Assembly: GCA_947644545.1 (NCBI GenBank) | Contig: CANRZW010000014.1 | Coordinates: forward strand, 21,664 to 85,663 | Length of the DNA: 64,000 nucleotides | From: an uncultured Lachnospiraceae bacterium | GTDB lineage: Bacteria > Bacillota > Clostridia > Lachnospirales > Lachnospiraceae | Direction: 5' to 3' | In this document: piece by piece, positions 26,839 through 35,937 of the stretch | How the letters are laid out: every line of letters begins with the position of its first letter | Numbering within the stretch: position 1 is the first letter of the stretch | Position numbers and translations under genes: made by a program | Notes under the pieces: model-generated | Told to the model about the DNA's origin: nothing | The model's database searches: none | What the model saw: only the letters and a program-made list of their open reading frames with translations

Positions 26839-27798
26839 ATGAAAAAAACATTTGACGTGATACGATTTGTATTGAAATGCATCCTGATTCCGGCAGCATC
26901 CGTTCTTATCATCTATATGCTGAATAAACCTTATAAGGAGATTGACGACCAGAAATACCTGGATATTCTTAAATTTGATATGCTTGGCAGGGAGTACTGG
27001 GAAATTCATGTTGCCAATCTGGGCAGTTCCCATGGCGCCTACGATTTCGTCTATGACGACATCATGGCAAGAGGATATATCTGCTTTAACTTCGGCAACA
27101 CCAGTCAAAGCTATAACTATGATTATGCACTCCTGAAGGAGTTCGGCCAGTATATGGAAAACGAAAGTGTACTCTTTATTCCCGTATCCTACTTCTCCTT
27201 CAATAATGAAGTGGTCAATGCAACAGAAGCCGAGGCCATGAGTCTGCGCTACTATCGTTTGTTATCTCCGCAGAACATTCCCGACTATGATCCGTACGTT
27301 GATATCATCACCAACAGATTGCCCATCCTGTCTGCCGGCAAGGATATTCTGAAATTGTTCCCGAATATCAATCCTGTTCTGGTTGCCCATGCTGCCGGTG
27401 ACGGCGTAGACGTAAACGAATTTGCCGCCCGCGCTCAGGAACGCTACAGCAGGCATTTTGATAATAAAGCAGACTATTTTCTGCCGGAACGGATCGAGGA
27501 ACTGTATGCGATCATTGAGTACTGCAAAGAGCATAATATCACACCTGTCCTCATCACCACGCCTTTTTCCAAATATTACAGAGACCTGGTGAGCGAAGAT
27601 TTTCTCCGGGAATTTAACAGCACAGTCAATACGATTGCATCCGAGACACAGACAAACTACTACGACTATTCCTGTGACAGTAGATTTCATGAAACACTGG
27701 AATATTTCTCTGATTCCGACCATCTGAATGACGCAGGCGCCCGATATTTCATGAGCATTTTGTGGGATGAAGTGGAAGAACTACAGCGCTATCATTAA
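26839..27798 (+). CDS. Extracytoplasmic SGNH-like protein paired with MBOAT
   Basis: A 319-residue protein with an N-terminal membrane helix (about residues 9-27). Block I-like NLGSSHGAYDF (about 55-65) supplies a candidate Ser, and SDSDHLNDAGA near the C-terminus supplies the Asp-x-x-His of block V. This matches DltD/AlgJ-like or DUF1574-like partners that complete acyl transfer outside the membrane. GGAG stands six bases before the ATG at 26839. Position right after MBOAT supports the role. It ends 20 bases from the 3' end of the converging deacetylase gene. Confidence 0.85.
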   Translation: MKKTFDVIRFVLKCILIPAASVLIIYMLNKPYKEIDDQKYLDILKFDMLGREYWEIHVANLGSSHGAYDFVYDDIMARGYICFNFGNTSQSYNYDYALLKEFGQYMENESVLFIPVSYFSFNNEVVNATEAEAMSLRYYRLLSPQNIPDYDPYVDIITNRLPILSAGKDILKLFPNINPVLVAHAAGDGVDVNEFAARAQERYSRHFDNKADYFLPERIEELYAIIEYCKEHNITPVLITTPFSKYYRDLVSEDFLREFNSTVNTIASETQTNYYDYSCDSRFHETLEYFSDSDHLNDAGARYFMSILWDEVEELQRYH

Positions 27799-27817
27799 CA
27801 AGTGACTCGAAATCTCC

Positions 27818-28759
27818 CTATGTCCCTGTCACTTCCCGAATCCGGCGTACGGCCTCCATCTCTACACGCCGATCCGCCCGCAGATAAAACTCTTCGGCTG
27901 CTTCTTTACCGATTTCTGACGTTACCTCCTCCGGCAGCGTAGAACCTGGATGAAACAGGATCTCCAGTACACGGTCCTGTTTCCTGGCCAGCTCCCTGAT
28001 CCGCGGATACAGTCTGACAATCCGCTCATGATCCATATGACCGCTCATGACCAATCCCCACAGATACATCTGCTCCATACGATGCGCCAAGGCATATCGA
28101 TCAACTCTGTGTGAATAGAATGCCAGGAGCCTGTTCTTGACAAAATTAATCGGTCGATAAGTGCTCCAAAGCGAAGTCTCTCTTAGGAAGGCTCCCAACA
28201 TTTCCCGGGAATTGCGGATATATTCCACCTCATAATGTTCCTCAGTGATCACCTCCGTCAGCGCCTCCCATACAACCGGAATCATATGGGCATGCTGATG
28301 GGAATCAATCCGCAGTCCCTTCTGGCCGCATCGGATTCCTGCGCTTTCTGCCAATCTCATGGCATGGTTCACCGCCGCATCTACCTTCTCGATCTGCGCC
28401 TTTACTTCCTTTTTCAGCTGTGCTTTCGCCCCGTTTCGTTTCCACGGCAGATAGGACATCATAAATAAACCGCCCCAGGATAACCCCATGAGCGAATCAC
28501 CCGGTTTGGTAAGAAGCGGAATCTCATCCGCTCCTGTCAGACACCTTCCTTCCACAAAGTCCAGATGCACGGACATCTTCGGCAGGAACGGCAGCTGCGG
28601 AATCGCCTCATACAACAACGCCATGCACTGATCAAAGCAGGACATATTCGGCACGATACTGATGCTGTCAAGCTGACCCCTTTTCATGCAGGACAACATA
28701 TCCTTAGAAGTATTGACCGTCAACGCATAATCATCTGCATGTATATCTATCCTGAACAT
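27818..28759 (-). CDS. ChbG/YdjC-family carbohydrate deacetylase
   Basis: A 313-residue metal-dependent deacetylase of the YdjC fold. The metal site is visible as HADDYAL near residue 8 (His-Asp-Asp), DSHQHAHM in the middle, and ILFHPG toward the end. The family removes N-acetyl groups from amino sugars. I chose the ATG at 28759, 20 bases after the GtrB-like stop; the longest reading frame starts inside that gene. Lack of a signal peptide places it in the cytoplasm. Its position suggests it acts on the lipid-linked or nucleotide amino sugar used by the neighbouring GtrB-like enzyme (inference). Confidence 0.88.
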   Translation of the reverse strand: MFRIDIHADDYALTVNTSKDMLSCMKRGQLDSISIVPNMSCFDQCMALLYEAIPQLPFLPKMSVHLDFVEGRCLTGADEIPLLTKPGDSLMGLSWGGLFMMSYLPWKRNGAKAQLKKEVKAQIEKVDAAVNHAMRLAESAGIRCGQKGLRIDSHQHAHMIPVVWEALTEVITEEHYEVEYIRNSREMLGAFLRETSLWSTYRPINFVKNRLLAFYSHRVDRYALAHRMEQMYLWGLVMSGHMDHERIVRLYPRIRELARKQDRVLEILFHPGSTLPEEVTSEIGKEAAEEFYLRADRRVEMEAVRRIREVTGT

Positions 28760-28778
28760 TTCCCGTCCGCCCTTCCTG

Positions 28779-29864
28779 TTACTTCTCCCCATCCTCGCAT
28801 CCCATGTCAGCTTTTGACACGGATCTCTGCGAAAAAGGTGTGCTGCTGTTTTCTTCTTTCCAGACAAAAGTATCTATGATATATCTGGGCCGGTGTTTCG
28901 CCTCCATATAAATCTTACCGATATACTCACCGATAATCCCCAGCGAAAGGATCGTGATCCCTCCGATCAGCAGAGAAACCGTCATGGACGTCGTATAGCC
29001 AGGTACATTATTTCCCTGTATCCAGTCCGCCAGAATAATGACCAGCATGATGCAGCTGAACAGAAATACACTCAGCCCCAGGACACTGATCATTCTAAGG
29101 GGTCTGGTACTCATGGAAGTGATTCCGTCCATCGCCAGTGTCATCATCTTACTCAAGGTATACTTCGAATGCCCTGCCTCTCTGGCCTTGACATCAAAGT
29201 AAACTACATCCGAAGGGAATCCCATGGTTGGGATCAAACCTCTCAGGAACAGGTTTGTCTCCTGATACTCTGCTAAGGCATCCAACGCCTTTTTCGACAT
29301 CAGGCGGTAATCCGCGTGGTTGGTGATTACCCTGCTCCCCAGAAGATGCATCAGATTATAATACAGCGTCGCGCTTCCTTTCTTAAAAAAGCCATCGGAA
29401 TGCCTGTCATTGCGCACGCCATACACTACTTCACTGCCCGCCATATAACTGTCTATAAATTTGTCCAAAGCCTCTATATCCTGCTGCAGGTCCGCATCAA
29501 TGGTCACCACCGCGTCGGCATACCTTCTTGCCGTCATCATACCTGCCAGAATAGCGCTCTGATGTCCATAATTCCCCGCCAGACTGATCACGGAAAACAT
29601 CGCATCTCTTTCCGCCGCCTTATGCAGCAGACGCAGGGTGTTGTCCTTACTGCCGTCATTTACAAACATGACTTTACTGCCTGCCGCGATCCGCCCAGCC
29701 TCCCGCAGACGCCTTATCTTATCACCGAGCACCTGTGCAGACTTCTCAATGACCTCTTCCTCATTATAACAGGGAACCACCAGGTATACTATCGGTATGT
29801 CTTTTCTTAAGTTCATGCTGCTTTCCATATCCTTTCCCATCCCTGCTTCCCTGTCATCATCCAT
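28779..29864 (-). CDS. Polyprenyl-phosphate sugar synthase, GtrB/DPM1-like GT2
   Basis: A protein of up to 361 residues. The GT2 domain begins IVYLVVPCYNEEEVIEKS, with VNDGSKDNT and VVTIDADLQQD (about residues 118-128). Two C-terminal membrane helices are followed by the characteristic GEYIGKIYMEAKHRPRYII. This is the bactoprenol glycosyltransferase (GtrB/CsbB/ArnC-like) architecture. Several in-frame ATGs (29864, 29840, 29828, 29816) precede the conserved start and the true one is uncertain. The deacetylase gene follows within 20 bases. It makes a lipid-linked sugar on the inner leaflet for an outer GT-C enzyme. Confidence 0.9.
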   Translation of the reverse strand: MDDDREAGMGKDMESSMNLRKDIPIVYLVVPCYNEEEVIEKSAQVLGDKIRRLREAGRIAAGSKVMFVNDGSKDNTLRLLHKAAERDAMFSVISLAGNYGHQSAILAGMMTARRYADAVVTIDADLQQDIEALDKFIDSYMAGSEVVYGVRNDRHSDGFFKKGSATLYYNLMHLLGSRVITNHADYRLMSKKALDALAEYQETNLFLRGLIPTMGFPSDVVYFDVKAREAGHSKYTLSKMMTLAMDGITSMSTRPLRMISVLGLSVFLFSCIMLVIILADWIQGNNVPGYTTSMTVSLLIGGITILSLGIIGEYIGKIYMEAKHRPRYIIDTFVWKEENSSTPFSQRSVSKADMGCEDGEK

Positions 29865-29905
29865 CTACTATTATATCCTGTCAAAAAAAGTTCCATAATG
29901 CCACC

Positions 29906-30913
29906 CTACACCTGATAGTAATCCCGATACCATGCTACGAACTTCATAAGCCCCTCTTCGATCGTCGTATCCGGCTTAAAATCATAATCCCGCATCAGGT
30001 CCGTGACATCCGCATAGGTCTGATATACATCTCCCGGCTGCATCGGCAGATATTCCTTGACTGCCGTTTTCCCCAGACATTTCTCTAACGCCTCGATATA
30101 ATCCATCAGCTTTTCCGGTTTATTATTGCCAATGTTATACAACCTGTAACTGACACCTTTGTCATTCTGTTCCGGCGGATTACAGAGAATGTTCTCCATC
30201 CCTTTGACGATATCATCAATATAGGTAAAATCTCTGTACATATCGCCATTGTTATAGATCTGGATCGGCTTTCCCGCCAGGATCTTCTGCGTAAACTTGA
30301 AATAAGCCATATCCGGCCTGCCAAACGGCCCATATACCGTAAAGAACCGCAGTCCAGTCACCGGAATATGGTAAAGTTTACTGTAAGCATGCGCTAACAG
30401 TTCATTCGACTTCTTCGTCGCCGCATACAGGCTCACCGGCTCATCCACCTTATCCTCCGTGGAAAAAGGCACTTTCTCATTCCCGCCATAGACAGAGCTG
30501 GACGACGCATAGACAAGATGTTCCACCGGAAAATACCGACATCCTTCCAAAATATGAAAAAATCCCATCATATTAGACTGCATATAGGCATCCGGGTTGT
30601 CAATGCTGTACCGCACCCCTGCCTGTGCCCCCAGATTCACTACCACCTGCGGTGTATACTCCTGAAACAAGCGGAACACATCTCCCTTATCGCTTAGATC
30701 GCCTTTGATAAAAGTATAGTCTTCATACTGCCTCAAAATCTTCAGCCGATCCTTCTTTAACCGTACGTCATAATAATCATTCAGGTTATCGAAACCGATT
30801 ACTCTTGCTCCCTGCTCCAAAAGACTTCTGGACAAGTGAAAGCCTATAAAACCGGCCCCGCCTGTTATCAAATATGTTTTCGTTCTATCCAGTGAATTCA
30901 TATTCCTGCTCAT
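29906..30913 (-). CDS. NAD-dependent epimerase, UDP-glucuronate 4-epimerase-like
   Basis: A 335-residue extended short-chain dehydrogenase. The Rossmann motif is TGGAGFIG (about residues 17-24). The catalytic set is SSSSVYGG (Ser) and YAATKKSNE (Tyr-x3-Lys). It has the QAGVRYSIDNPDAY and RFFTVYGPFGRPDMA segments typical of UDP-GlcA 4-epimerases (CapI/LpsL type). It should turn UDP-GlcA to UDP-GalA in the cytoplasm. It stands directly after Ugd, which makes UDP-GlcA. Start is either ATG 30913 or 30901. Confidence 0.9.
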   Translation of the reverse strand: MSRNMNSLDRTKTYLITGGAGFIGFHLSRSLLEQGARVIGFDNLNDYYDVRLKKDRLKILRQYEDYTFIKGDLSDKGDVFRLFQEYTPQVVVNLGAQAGVRYSIDNPDAYMQSNMMGFFHILEGCRYFPVEHLVYASSSSVYGGNEKVPFSTEDKVDEPVSLYAATKKSNELLAHAYSKLYHIPVTGLRFFTVYGPFGRPDMAYFKFTQKILAGKPIQIYNNGDMYRDFTYIDDIVKGMENILCNPPEQNDKGVSYRLYNIGNNKPEKLMDYIEALEKCLGKTAVKEYLPMQPGDVYQTYADVTDLMRDYDFKPDTTIEEGLMKFVAWYRDYYQV

Positions 30914-30964
30914 ACCTTTCTGGCTCTATTTCCATCTCAGCCATATCCTTCTGACCATATTTCC

Positions 30965-32275
30965 TTAACGTCCGATACTGTAATACTCCACGCCTGCTGC
31001 TCTCATGGCCTCTAAATCATACAGATTACGCCCGTCATACACGAGGGGGATCCGCATCCTGTTCTTGAAAGTCTCCGGCGCTACCGCTTTGATCTCTCCC
31101 CATTCCGTGAAGATAAAGCAGATATTGGCATCCTGAAGCGCCTCCTCCGGCGTTGCCGTATACTGGATCGTTCCTCTCTCGCTCTTTCCTTCCGGATACC
31201 TCTTCCTAAAATTATCCGCCGCCACAGGATCATAAGCATAGATATTGGCGCCGCTCTCCAGAAGAAGCTGTACATTGTCCAGAGACGGCGCCTCCCGCAG
31301 GTCATCCGTACCCGCCTTGAAAGCCAATCCAAGCACAGCTACCTTCAGATCCTGGAATGTGATCATCCGATTGCTCGCCTTGTGGAACAACTTGGTCTTC
31401 TGCTCGGCATTCACATCCACCGCCGCCTCAACCGTGCGCAGTGTATATCCGTTCTGTCTGGCCAGATACTTAAGCGCCTTCGTATCCTTCGGGAAACAGC
31501 TTCCGCCATATCCCACTCCGGCATTCAGGAACCGGGAACCGATCCGCGCATCATAACTCATACCCTCCGCCACGGCATCGATATCTGCTCCTACCAGCTC
31601 ACACAGATTGGCAATATCATTCATATAAGAGATCTTAAGCGCCAGGAAATCGTTGCACGCATATTTGATCATTTCTGCAGAACGCCTGTTTACCGATACG
31701 ATCGGAAGCCCAAACGGCTCATAGATCTTCTTTAAGACCGCCTCAGCCTCCTTACTCTCCGTCCCGATAATGATCCTCGCCGCATGGAGTGTATCATGCA
31801 CCGCAGAACCCTGTGCCAGGAATTCAGGATTGGAGGCCACCTCCACCTTGACGTCCCTGATCAGGAAATCCCTGATAAACTGCTCTACTTTATCATTCGT
31901 TCCTACCGGAACCGTAGATTTCACTACTACCAGACAATCCCGCTCCACAGACTCTGCGATCTGCCTGGAAACCGTCGCAATATAACTTAAGTTCGCGGAC
32001 CCATCCGGCTGCTCCGGTGTACCTACTCCAATAAAAATGGCATCAACGTCCTTATAGGCATTCTGATAATCGGTAGTATAATGCAGTCTGCCGGTAGCAT
32101 TATTCTTCTGCATCAGTTCTTCCAGTCCCTCTTCATAAATAGGCGATACCCCCGATTCCATCAGTTTCACTTTCTTCTCATCCACATCCACACAGGTGAC
32201 GTCGTGCCCTTTCTCCGCAAAACACACGCCTGCCACAAGCCCTACATATCCTGTTCCCGCAACTGCTATCTTCAT
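30965..32275 (-). CDS. ugd: UDP-glucose 6-dehydrogenase
   Basis: A 436-residue cytoplasmic NAD enzyme that oxidises UDP-glucose to UDP-glucuronate. The N-terminal Rossmann motif is GTGYVGLVAGVCFAEKGHDV (about residues 7-26). The catalytic Cys lies in GVGYGGSCFPKDTKAL (about residues 253-268). The C-terminal UDP-binding domain has LGLAFKAGTDDLREAP. Length and motifs are those of the UDPGDH family. AGGAG lies before the ATG. It precedes the UDP-GlcA epimerase-like gene, so the pair should supply GlcA and GalA donors to the glycan enzymes here. Confidence 0.96.
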   Translation of the reverse strand: MKIAVAGTGYVGLVAGVCFAEKGHDVTCVDVDEKKVKLMESGVSPIYEEGLEELMQKNNATGRLHYTTDYQNAYKDVDAIFIGVGTPEQPDGSANLSYIATVSRQIAESVERDCLVVVKSTVPVGTNDKVEQFIRDFLIRDVKVEVASNPEFLAQGSAVHDTLHAARIIIGTESKEAEAVLKKIYEPFGLPIVSVNRRSAEMIKYACNDFLALKISYMNDIANLCELVGADIDAVAEGMSYDARIGSRFLNAGVGYGGSCFPKDTKALKYLARQNGYTLRTVEAAVDVNAEQKTKLFHKASNRMITFQDLKVAVLGLAFKAGTDDLREAPSLDNVQLLLESGANIYAYDPVAADNFRKRYPEGKSERGTIQYTATPEEALQDANICFIFTEWGEIKAVAPETFKNRMRIPLVYDGRNLYDLEAMRAAGVEYYSIGR

Positions 32276-32395
32276 CTCTTAAGTCTCCTGCCTTTCTCTA
32301 TACTCTTATTGTTCTTTAACTATTTGTATATCCCACATCGGCTTTCATGATTCTGCTCAGACAGAATCCCAAATCCATGTGAGGAATTTCCTGTT

Positions 32396-33328
32396 TCACT
32401 GCTTCTTCAACATTTTCTGTACTTTCCGTATGCCTCTCACCCAAAGCGTCGGTCCATGGTTCCGCCTCGCCGCTGCTTCATCAAAGAGCCCGCAAAGGTC
32501 ACCGCTGGAATTCACATACTCCCACCATATCTTACCCAGGTTAGTGTCATATCGCTTCCAGGGCTTGTCCCCGGCATAATGTATGATCACCGGGTTATGC
32601 CTTGCCTCCTCACACTCCTGTGCAGTATAAACCCCTTCACGTATACACTTATCATAATCCTCCGCCGTCATATACGCAAGACAGTTATACTTTAAGGGCA
32701 GATAAGCGATCTTTCCCTGACAGGTTATGTTCAGAATATCCTGATCCTGATAATAAAGCTTCTCCTTCGTCCACTCCCGCCACCGGCTCTCCAGCCCCTG
32801 TGCCCTGATCTCGGCCAGATTCATCAACGTGACGCCTGCATTAATATAATTCCCTCTCATTCGCTCCAGATGGCGCCAGTAAGGACGCCTGCTGTTCATC
32901 TCCCATTGATCCGAGAGATTTGCTCCGCCCCGCACGGCCGCCAGGAATTGCCCTTCCATCGGTGTCTGCCAGAGTTCCTCCAGACTCCCCCGGAAAAGAA
33001 TGTCCACATCCGTATACAAGATCCGGTCTACATCCGGTAAAAGACCGGGCAGCCCAAGTCTGAGGTAAGTCCCCGTTGAAATTCCTCTCACTTCATAAGC
33101 ATTCTGGAATGGATTGTCCAATGCTTTCACCATAAGTACGGATTCTCCGTCCCGGCTCTCTACGATCCGGCGCAGCTTCTCCTCCACTGCCATAGCTTCC
33201 CGCGTACAGACACAATAAATATGGTAATGAGTCTGCTCCGCCCTGGTATGATCAAGCAGAGATGCCACCGCCACCTGCACCTGACGGATTAAATTGTGGT
33301 CAAAACAAAACGCTACATTGATAACCAT
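32396..33328 (-). CDS. Glycosyltransferase family 8
   Basis: A 310-residue GT-A retaining transferase starting MVINVAFCFDHNLIRQVQVA. The metal-binding YTDVDILF (about residues 90-97) carries DxD. LNYNAGVTLMN-like YINAGVTLMNL and the C-terminal VIIHYAGDKPWKRY (His and Lys of the donor site) confirm GT8. Members add Glc, Gal or GalA, and a GalA donor fits the upstream Ugd/epimerase pair, but this is inference. A TTG at 33385 would add 19 residues of unlike character, so ATG 33328 is preferred. Confidence 0.92.
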   Translation of the reverse strand: MVINVAFCFDHNLIRQVQVAVASLLDHTRAEQTHYHIYCVCTREAMAVEEKLRRIVESRDGESVLMVKALDNPFQNAYEVRGISTGTYLRLGLPGLLPDVDRILYTDVDILFRGSLEELWQTPMEGQFLAAVRGGANLSDQWEMNSRRPYWRHLERMRGNYINAGVTLMNLAEIRAQGLESRWREWTKEKLYYQDQDILNITCQGKIAYLPLKYNCLAYMTAEDYDKCIREGVYTAQECEEARHNPVIIHYAGDKPWKRYDTNLGKIWWEYVNSSGDLCGLFDEAAARRNHGPTLWVRGIRKVQKMLKKQ

Positions 33329-33564
33329 ATTGACAGCAATACTCCCTGTACATTTTATGCCTGTTCTGTGCTTTCGGTTCTGCAAAGGCTCCCCCTGTAT
33401 AATTTCCCCAAAAAGTAAAAAAACAGTCCGTTATATCGTTCACTATATCAGGGAGCCGAAAATCTCCAATCAATATATTATACCAAATTATTCTTGCTAT
33501 GACGACAAAAATTTAATTATAGTTTCTGCATATGGGTGTTTAGAAATAACTGCCAGGCAAGCGC

Positions 33565-35937
33565 TTACCACGCACAAACCCAGGCTATATAGTCCTTGAA
33601 GTAGATCGGCTCCCCTTCCGCATCCAGAAACCTTATCGTCCTGGTCCCATTTACCGGCGTTGTCAGACGAAAAAGACTCTTCTTATTCCTGCCGCTGTCT
33701 GCCTGCTGTACTTCCGCAATTACCTGATCATCTGCATCCAGAAGCTGTATCATACACACAGGCCGGTCAATCCGCGCAGGACGCTCTATCATTACCTCGA
33801 TCAGATTCTCGTTTACCATTTCGGGCGACAGTTCATACGCACTGTGATAACCCGGAATCGTCGCCTCCAGATTGATATTCGACACCTCTTCAAAATAAAC
33901 CTCTGCACCTACCTGATACAGACTGGCATTCCGGCCGTATCCCCAGTTATCCGCGCGAACCGGAATAAAAAACGCACTTTCCGTTATCATTTCTTTATGA
34001 TCCCACCAGCCGGCGTTAATATCCCCGGCATAGACACGATGGTCAGAAACCTCCGCATCCGTCCATCCCTGCAGACGCATAATCGGATTTGACAGAGTGA
34101 ATAGTATGATCAGGAGAAGAATGCCATACCGTGATATCCTTTCCCTCCCTTTTTGTATGAGCAGAATACCCCCTGCAAGTAGCAGTAGGTAGAATCCTGC
34201 ATCCGAAAAAATTTCATACTTATGCCCCATGGCTCTGAAAGAAATATTTCCCATCTCTTTCCAGGAAGCCGGAACCGATTTGACCGTCACTAGATAGAAT
34301 GCCGAAACGATCAACTGAAAAAACACCGCCATATACAATACAATCCTGCATCTGTCTATCCTTTGGCCCTGCATCCGGGGGACAAATACCGTCGCCACAA
34401 AATGCACTGCCAGGAAAGCGGCAGACACCAGGGCCAGTGTCAGGACAAGTCCCGATCTACTCTGTGCATACCTGCCAAAAGGTGTCAGCAAATACGCGGC
34501 AAATTCCACAAACACCCTGCCGACCAGCCTAAACCAGTATCCGATCTGTCCCATGGAAGCTGCATCAATCCAACCGCTGCCGTCTCCCTGACCTCCAAAT
34601 GAATAGAGGAGCTGCAAAAAGGCGGCTGACGCTGTCACCCAGGCAAACACCTTGTCTCTCTTACCGATGCTCTTATGAAAGAAAAGCAGATACAGAAACA
34701 TCAGCGGCATCATGACCACATACGTTCCCTTTGTCAGACAAATAACTGCACTGGCCGCCATCAATACGATGCAGACCAGACGCGGAAAAGCGTTCAGATC
34801 AGCGAGTAAAAGAAGAAGCAGTAAATAAATGCCCCAATATCCATGATTTGTGAAGAACAATGTCTCCTCATGGAAGCATGTCATCATAATAAGGATACAC
34901 CAAAGAATCCTGTTTGACAGGCCCGTCAGCCACTCAAAAGGATATAAGACAAAGAATGCCCACACCATACTGCACAGCAGGCATGCCGTAGCCTGCATGA
35001 AATACAGCGCATATTCGGAAGATAACCTGAGCGCCTTTACATAGAACAGCGTAATCAGGCGCGGAAGAAGCGGCAGATATCCCGCATCCTCAATCAGAAA
35101 ATTATGAAAAAAGCTCTCTTCCCTCGCATAGTGCAGAAAGTTCGTCACGGCCTCCGCATAAGTGGGTTCCAGATAGATCGAACTGTCAAGAATATAGATC
35201 ACTGCCATAAACAGAGCCGTCATAACAAAAAAGGCAGCCAGGCACTTTCCTCTGCTTCCGATCCGCCTGCTGCTCACAAGCATTACAAGCGTCACCATAC
35301 ACAGCGCTACGATACCGTAACATAGCAGCCGGATCCTGTATTCCGTCCCTGTTATGTGGTAATGATAAGCCTGCGCAAGCGTCAAATCCTTTTCCGAGCC
35401 ATTATAATCCACATTCCCGAAGCCATAATAGTCATTCCCAGCCAAAAGAGCAAACTCTCCCTCCTCCACATCCACCGTACTAAGACACAATGTCGCCTCT
35501 CCACATTCCAACGCTCCCATGTTAAGCGAATCCAGTCTTGTCCACTCTTCTGCTTCTATCTCGCTCAGTTTGATCATACCCGACTGCACTGTCTGTCCCT
35601 GCTCCAACGTACATACAAGCCATCCGTCGCTGTCCCTGTCACATGCTGCAAACCGCAGTGCATAATACCCCTGCCGCCAGTTCATCTCCTCAATTATTGT
35701 CAGCGGCTGCCATATCTTCACCCCGTCATACAACGGTAAACTCGTTGTACTTTCCACCTCATCGCTTCTGACATCTACCGGCTCTCCGTTAACAATATAA
35801 CGTGACAGCACAAGCAAAATCAGAAACAGCCCTGCCGCAAGAACTGCGCATTCTCTTGTCGCTTTCCTGTTGTCACCTGACCCATCCGTCCCAGGTTCGC
35901 TCTCGAAAAACATTTTCCTTCCAAACTTTATCTTCAT
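33565..35937 (-). CDS. Large polytopic membrane protein with extracytoplasmic N-terminal domain
   Basis: This 790-residue protein has a first membrane helix (about residues 32-48), a soluble beta-rich domain (about 50-200) and a long polytopic stretch (about 205-615), then a soluble C-terminal domain of about 160 residues. I do not recognise a named family; the layout resembles GT-C-type glycan polymerases or transferases. ATG 35937 overlaps the upstream stop by four bases (ATGA), so the two large membrane proteins are coupled. It lies between another such protein and GT8. A role in surface glycan assembly is inferred only from context. Confidence 0.65.
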   Translation of the reverse strand: MKIKFGRKMFFESEPGTDGSGDNRKATRECAVLAAGLFLILLVLSRYIVNGEPVDVRSDEVESTTSLPLYDGVKIWQPLTIIEEMNWRQGYYALRFAACDRDSDGWLVCTLEQGQTVQSGMIKLSEIEAEEWTRLDSLNMGALECGEATLCLSTVDVEEGEFALLAGNDYYGFGNVDYNGSEKDLTLAQAYHYHITGTEYRIRLLCYGIVALCMVTLVMLVSSRRIGSRGKCLAAFFVMTALFMAVIYILDSSIYLEPTYAEAVTNFLHYAREESFFHNFLIEDAGYLPLLPRLITLFYVKALRLSSEYALYFMQATACLLCSMVWAFFVLYPFEWLTGLSNRILWCILIMMTCFHEETLFFTNHGYWGIYLLLLLLLADLNAFPRLVCIVLMAASAVICLTKGTYVVMMPLMFLYLLFFHKSIGKRDKVFAWVTASAAFLQLLYSFGGQGDGSGWIDAASMGQIGYWFRLVGRVFVEFAAYLLTPFGRYAQSRSGLVLTLALVSAAFLAVHFVATVFVPRMQGQRIDRCRIVLYMAVFFQLIVSAFYLVTVKSVPASWKEMGNISFRAMGHKYEIFSDAGFYLLLLAGGILLIQKGRERISRYGILLLIILFTLSNPIMRLQGWTDAEVSDHRVYAGDINAGWWDHKEMITESAFFIPVRADNWGYGRNASLYQVGAEVYFEEVSNINLEATIPGYHSAYELSPEMVNENLIEVMIERPARIDRPVCMIQLLDADDQVIAEVQQADSGRNKKSLFRLTTPVNGTRTIRFLDAEGEPIYFKDYIAWVCAW

